Part shown: piece by piece, positions 3,849 to 6,416 of the stretch
Numbering within the stretch: the stretch's first letter is position 1
Layout of the letters: each line of letters starts with the position of its first letter
Assembly (NCBI GenBank): GCA_030146295.1
Contig: JASLCD010000319.1
Location: 1 to 6,416, forward strand
Origin: Chryseobacterium sp.
GTDB taxonomy: Bacteria; Bacteroidota; Bacteroidia; Flavobacteriales; Weeksellaceae
Reading direction: 5' to 3'
DNA: 6,416 nt
Notes under the pieces: model-generated
The model's input: only the letters and a program-made list of their open reading frames with translations
Databases searched by the model: none
Told to the model about the DNA's origin: nothing
Position numbers and translations under genes: made by a program

Positions 3849-6416
3849 ATGGACAAAAAGACACAAAAAAAACAGACTGAATCGCCTGAAACAGGCAAAA
3901 TTTTATCTAAGCCCCGCATTTTTTCCGGGCTTACTTTTATACTTTTATCGGCTGTTCTTGCATTCTCATTCATTTCGTATTTAATGAACTGGAAAGCTGA
4001 TCAAAGCCAGGCCGGAACGATGTTGGACAAGAGCATAAAATCTTCAAATATTTTTGGCAAGGCAGGTGATTGGCTGGGGAATATTTTCATTTTCGACAGT
4101 ATTGGTATTGCTTCATTTATCATTGCATTTCTATTGCTTGTAATCGGTACGCTGATCCTTAAGAAGAAAATCTTCAAACCATGGAAAACCTTCGGGCACT
4201 CTTTGTTTTTTATTTGCTGGCTTCCGATATTTATGGGAGCCCTTACCAAAGGACAGGGTGTTTTAGGAGGTGTGTATGGATTTCAGATCATGGATTATCT
4301 TAATGCAATTATCGGAACAGTAGGTCTGTGGACTGTATTGGCATCAAGTATCATTTTATATTTTATTCTTGAATTTAATCTTCGTCCAAGTTCTATCAAA
4401 GCAAAGCTGAATAAAATCAATGAAAATACTATTGGAAAAGTAAAATCAATGATTCCGGACTCTGATGATGATTTCGAGGCAGATGAGGAATTGAAAGAAG
4501 AAGCTGAGGAAATTGAAGAGACCGCTGCACCCCGCGTTACGGTAAGCGATATTACCAACGGTACTTCCAATCATGCGATCAATACCATGAAAGAACCAGA
4601 ACCTGTAAGCATTCCGAAAGGATTTCCAGAAGTTCCGGTTTCCACCAATATAGAAACCATTACCACTCCCAACCACACTTCTTTTGAAGCGGAGCCAAGA
4701 GAGGTTACCCAACCGGTAAGTGTACATCTTTCTGCAAAACCCATTGTTCCGGTATCTACTCCGGAAGAAGCATTTGATATCAGACCCTCTGCTCCATCTC
4801 CTGCTGTAACCACAGCGCCTGCACAGGAAGATATTAAATTCAATATAGAAGTAGCTCCTGTAATCGATATTATGGATGATGGTGATAAAAAGTCTCAGGA
4901 ACTTATAGAAAGACATGGTTTGTATGATCACAAACTGGATCTGGCCAAATTCCAAATGCCGCCTGTAGAATTACTGAAAGATTATGGTAGCGAAGAAATT
5001 TCTATCAATAAAGAAGAATTAGAAGAAAATAAAAATAAAATCGTTGGGCTTCTGAAGAATTTCAACGTAGGAATTGCAGAGATCAAGGCAACGATTGGCC
5101 CTACTGTTACCTTGTACGAAATTGTACCGGAAGCAGGAATCAGGGTTTCTGCGATTAAAAAACTGCAGGATGATATTGCACTGAACCTTTCCGCTTTAGG
5201 AATCAGGATTATTGCACCAATGCCTGGAAAAGGGACAATCGGTATTGAAGTACCAAGAAAAAATCCTACGATGGTTTCTATGCGTTCTGTGATTGCTTCT
5301 CAGAAATTCCAGAATACCGACATGGATCTTCCGGTAGTTTTCGGAAAAACGATCTCTAACGAAGTTTTCATGGCCGACCTTTCAAAGATGCCTCACTTAT
5401 TGATGGCCGGAGCAACAGGTCAGGGTAAATCTGTAGGAATTAATGCTATCCTTACTTCCCTTCTTTACAAAAAACATCCAAGTGAACTGAAGTTCATCAT
5501 GGTGGATCCTAAAAAAGTAGAGCTTTCATTATACTCAAAAATTGAAAGACATTATTTAGCCAAACTGCCGGATGCTGAAGAAGCAATCATTACAGATACC
5601 AATAAAGTAATCAATACTCTGAACTCTCTTTGTATTGAGATGGACACTCGATATGATCTTCTTAAAAATGCGTTCTGTAAAAACTTAAAAGAATACAATA
5701 AGAAATTTGCAGAAAGAAAATTAAATCCTGAAAACGGACACCGTTACTTACCTTATATTGTACTGGTAGTGGACGAGTTCGCAGATTTGATCATGACAGC
5801 AGGAAAAGAGGTTGAATTACCAATCGCCAGACTTGCACAGCTTGCAAGAGCAGTAGGTATTCACCTTATCGTTGCTACACAAAGACCATCTGTAAACGTA
5901 ATTACAGGTATGATCAAAGCCAACTTCCCTGCAAGAGCGGCCTTCAGAGTAATCTCCAGTGTAGACTCCAGAACCATTCTTGATTCTCCGGGAGCAGATC
6001 AGCTGATTGGTAAAGGAGATATGCTTTATTTCAACGGAAATGAGATCTTAAGACTTCAGTGTGCTTTCGTAGATACTCCGGAAGTGGAAAGACTTGCAGA
6101 ATTTATTGGAGAGCAGAAAGGATATGCTTCAGCATTCTTACTTCCTGAATATGTTTCTGAAGACTCTACCAGTACAGTAGGTGCTTTCGACCCTAATGAA
6201 AAAGATGCTCTTTTTGAAGAGGCAGCAAGAATTATTGTTTCTACTCAACAGGGATCTACCTCTATGCTTCAGAGACAATTGAAACTGGGGTACAACAGAG
6301 CGGGAAGAATTATGGATCAGCTTGAAGCCAGCGGTATTGTCGGAGGTTTTAACGGAGCTAAGGCAAGAGAAGTACTGATCAGTGATCTTCATTCTTTGGA
6401 ACAGTTTTTGGAAGAT
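3849..6416 (+). CDS. ftsK: DNA translocase FtsK (3' end runs off the right edge)
   Basis: The frame is open for 856 codons from the ATG at 3849 to the edge; only the last few residues should be missing. The N-terminus has four membrane helices (about 25-46, 83-104, 115-133, 147-174) that anchor it at the division septum. A low-complexity linker follows (about 178-340), acidic at 204-225 and then rich in P, T, S and V. The motor has the alpha domain (from about 355, including MPGKGTIGIEVP) and the RecA-like beta domain with Walker A GATGQGKS (521-528), Walker B LVVDEFADL (639-647, D642 and E643) and the ATQRPS motif. The gamma winged-helix domain is at about 781-850 (STQQGSTSMLQRQL...GYNRAGRIMDQLE), the part that reads polar KOPS-like guide sequences and activates XerCD at dif. 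FtsK pumps chromosome ends through the closing septum. All key motifs are intact. It is divergent from the hydrolase gene and preceded by a likely -7 box. Confidence 0.96.
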   Translation, partial: MDKKTQKKQTESPETGKILSKPRIFSGLTFILLSAVLAFSFISYLMNWKADQSQAGTMLDKSIKSSNIFGKAGDWLGNIFIFDSIGIASFIIAFLLLVIGTLILKKKIFKPWKTFGHSLFFICWLPIFMGALTKGQGVLGGVYGFQIMDYLNAIIGTVGLWTVLASSIILYFILEFNLRPSSIKAKLNKINENTIGKVKSMIPDSDDDFEADEELKEEAEEIEETAAPRVTVSDITNGTSNHAINTMKEPEPVSIPKGFPEVPVSTNIETITTPNHTSFEAEPREVTQPVSVHLSAKPIVPVSTPEEAFDIRPSAPSPAVTTAPAQEDIKFNIEVAPVIDIMDDGDKKSQELIERHGLYDHKLDLAKFQMPPVELLKDYGSEEISINKEELEENKNKIVGLLKNFNVGIAEIKATIGPTVTLYEIVPEAGIRVSAIKKLQDDIALNLSALGIRIIAPMPGKGTIGIEVPRKNPTMVSMRSVIASQKFQNTDMDLPVVFGKTISNEVFMADLSKMPHLLMAGATGQGKSVGINAILTSLLYKKHPSELKFIMVDPKKVELSLYSKIERHYLAKLPDAEEAIITDTNKVINTLNSLCIEMDTRYDLLKNAFCKNLKEYNKKFAERKLNPENGHRYLPYIVLVVDEFADLIMTAGKEVELPIARLAQLARAVGIHLIVATQRPSVNVITGMIKANFPARAAFRVISSVDSRTILDSPGADQLIGKGDMLYFNGNEILRLQCAFVDTPEVERLAEFIGEQKGYASAFLLPEYVSEDSTSTVGAFDPNEKDALFEEAARIIVSTQQGSTSMLQRQLKLGYNRAGRIMDQLEASGIVGGFNGAKAREVLISDLHSLEQFLED

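Noticed and set aside
4001..4955. Several minus-strand open frames opposite ftsK
   Set aside because: They are antisense shadows of the ftsK membrane and linker region; Ser/Gly-rich sequence mirrors the low-complexity linker.
6138..6392. Minus-strand open frame of 84 codons opposite the end of ftsK
   Set aside because: It is antisense to the intact gamma domain of FtsK and has no family features.
1..6416. CRISPR array, tRNA, integrase or defence genes
   Set aside because: Both strands were read for regular repeats, tRNA-like arms and mobile-element genes; none was seen. All clear genes are housekeeping or common regulatory/enzymatic families.

Overview
The window looks like chromosomal DNA from a low-GC member of the Bacteroidota, most likely a Chryseobacterium-type flavobacterium. 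This rests on the protein families present, starts without Shine-Dalgarno sequences, -7 boxes of the TAnnTTTG type just upstream of several starts, and very AT-rich spacers. The genus is inferred from sequence feel, not from a search.

Layout. Four genes lie on the minus strand in the left half and one on the plus strand in the right half. From the left edge: the first 48 codons of a CcsBA/ResB-type cytochrome c biogenesis protein (145 down to the edge); a membrane M50 zinc protease fused to TPR repeats (1575 to 391); a short Crp/Fnr-family regulator (2244 to 1666); and an exported isochorismatase-like cysteine hydrolase (3171 to 2533). A spacer of about 680 bases separates the hydrolase start from ftsK, which runs rightwards from 3849 to the right edge and is complete except for its last few codons.

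The spacers hold most of what is unexplained. The ftsK/hydrolase spacer carries a strong minus-strand intrinsic terminator (3249-3279) with no protein gene in front of it. This suggests a small structured RNA, or an attenuated leader of the hydrolase gene. Next to it lies a perfect 16-bp palindrome of the TTGA-N6-TCAA kind (3219-3234), about 42 bases upstream of the predicted start of hydrolase transcription. The spacer between the hydrolase and the regulator has a second, 26-bp inverted repeat just upstream of the regulator start, and a roughly 165-bp stretch that resembles a decayed dispersed repeat.

How the parts may work together: FtsK (chromosome translocation at division) and the CcsBA fragment (c-type cytochrome assembly) are housekeeping genes. 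The Crp/Fnr regulator, the hydrolase and the palindromes could form a local regulatory unit, with the regulator acting at the hydrolase promoter and perhaps at its own. That is inference from position and motif shape. The M50-TPR protease lies 90 bases downstream of the regulator with no convincing terminator between, so co-transcription is possible. I see no CRISPR array, tRNA, rRNA, complete insertion sequence or recognisable defence system.
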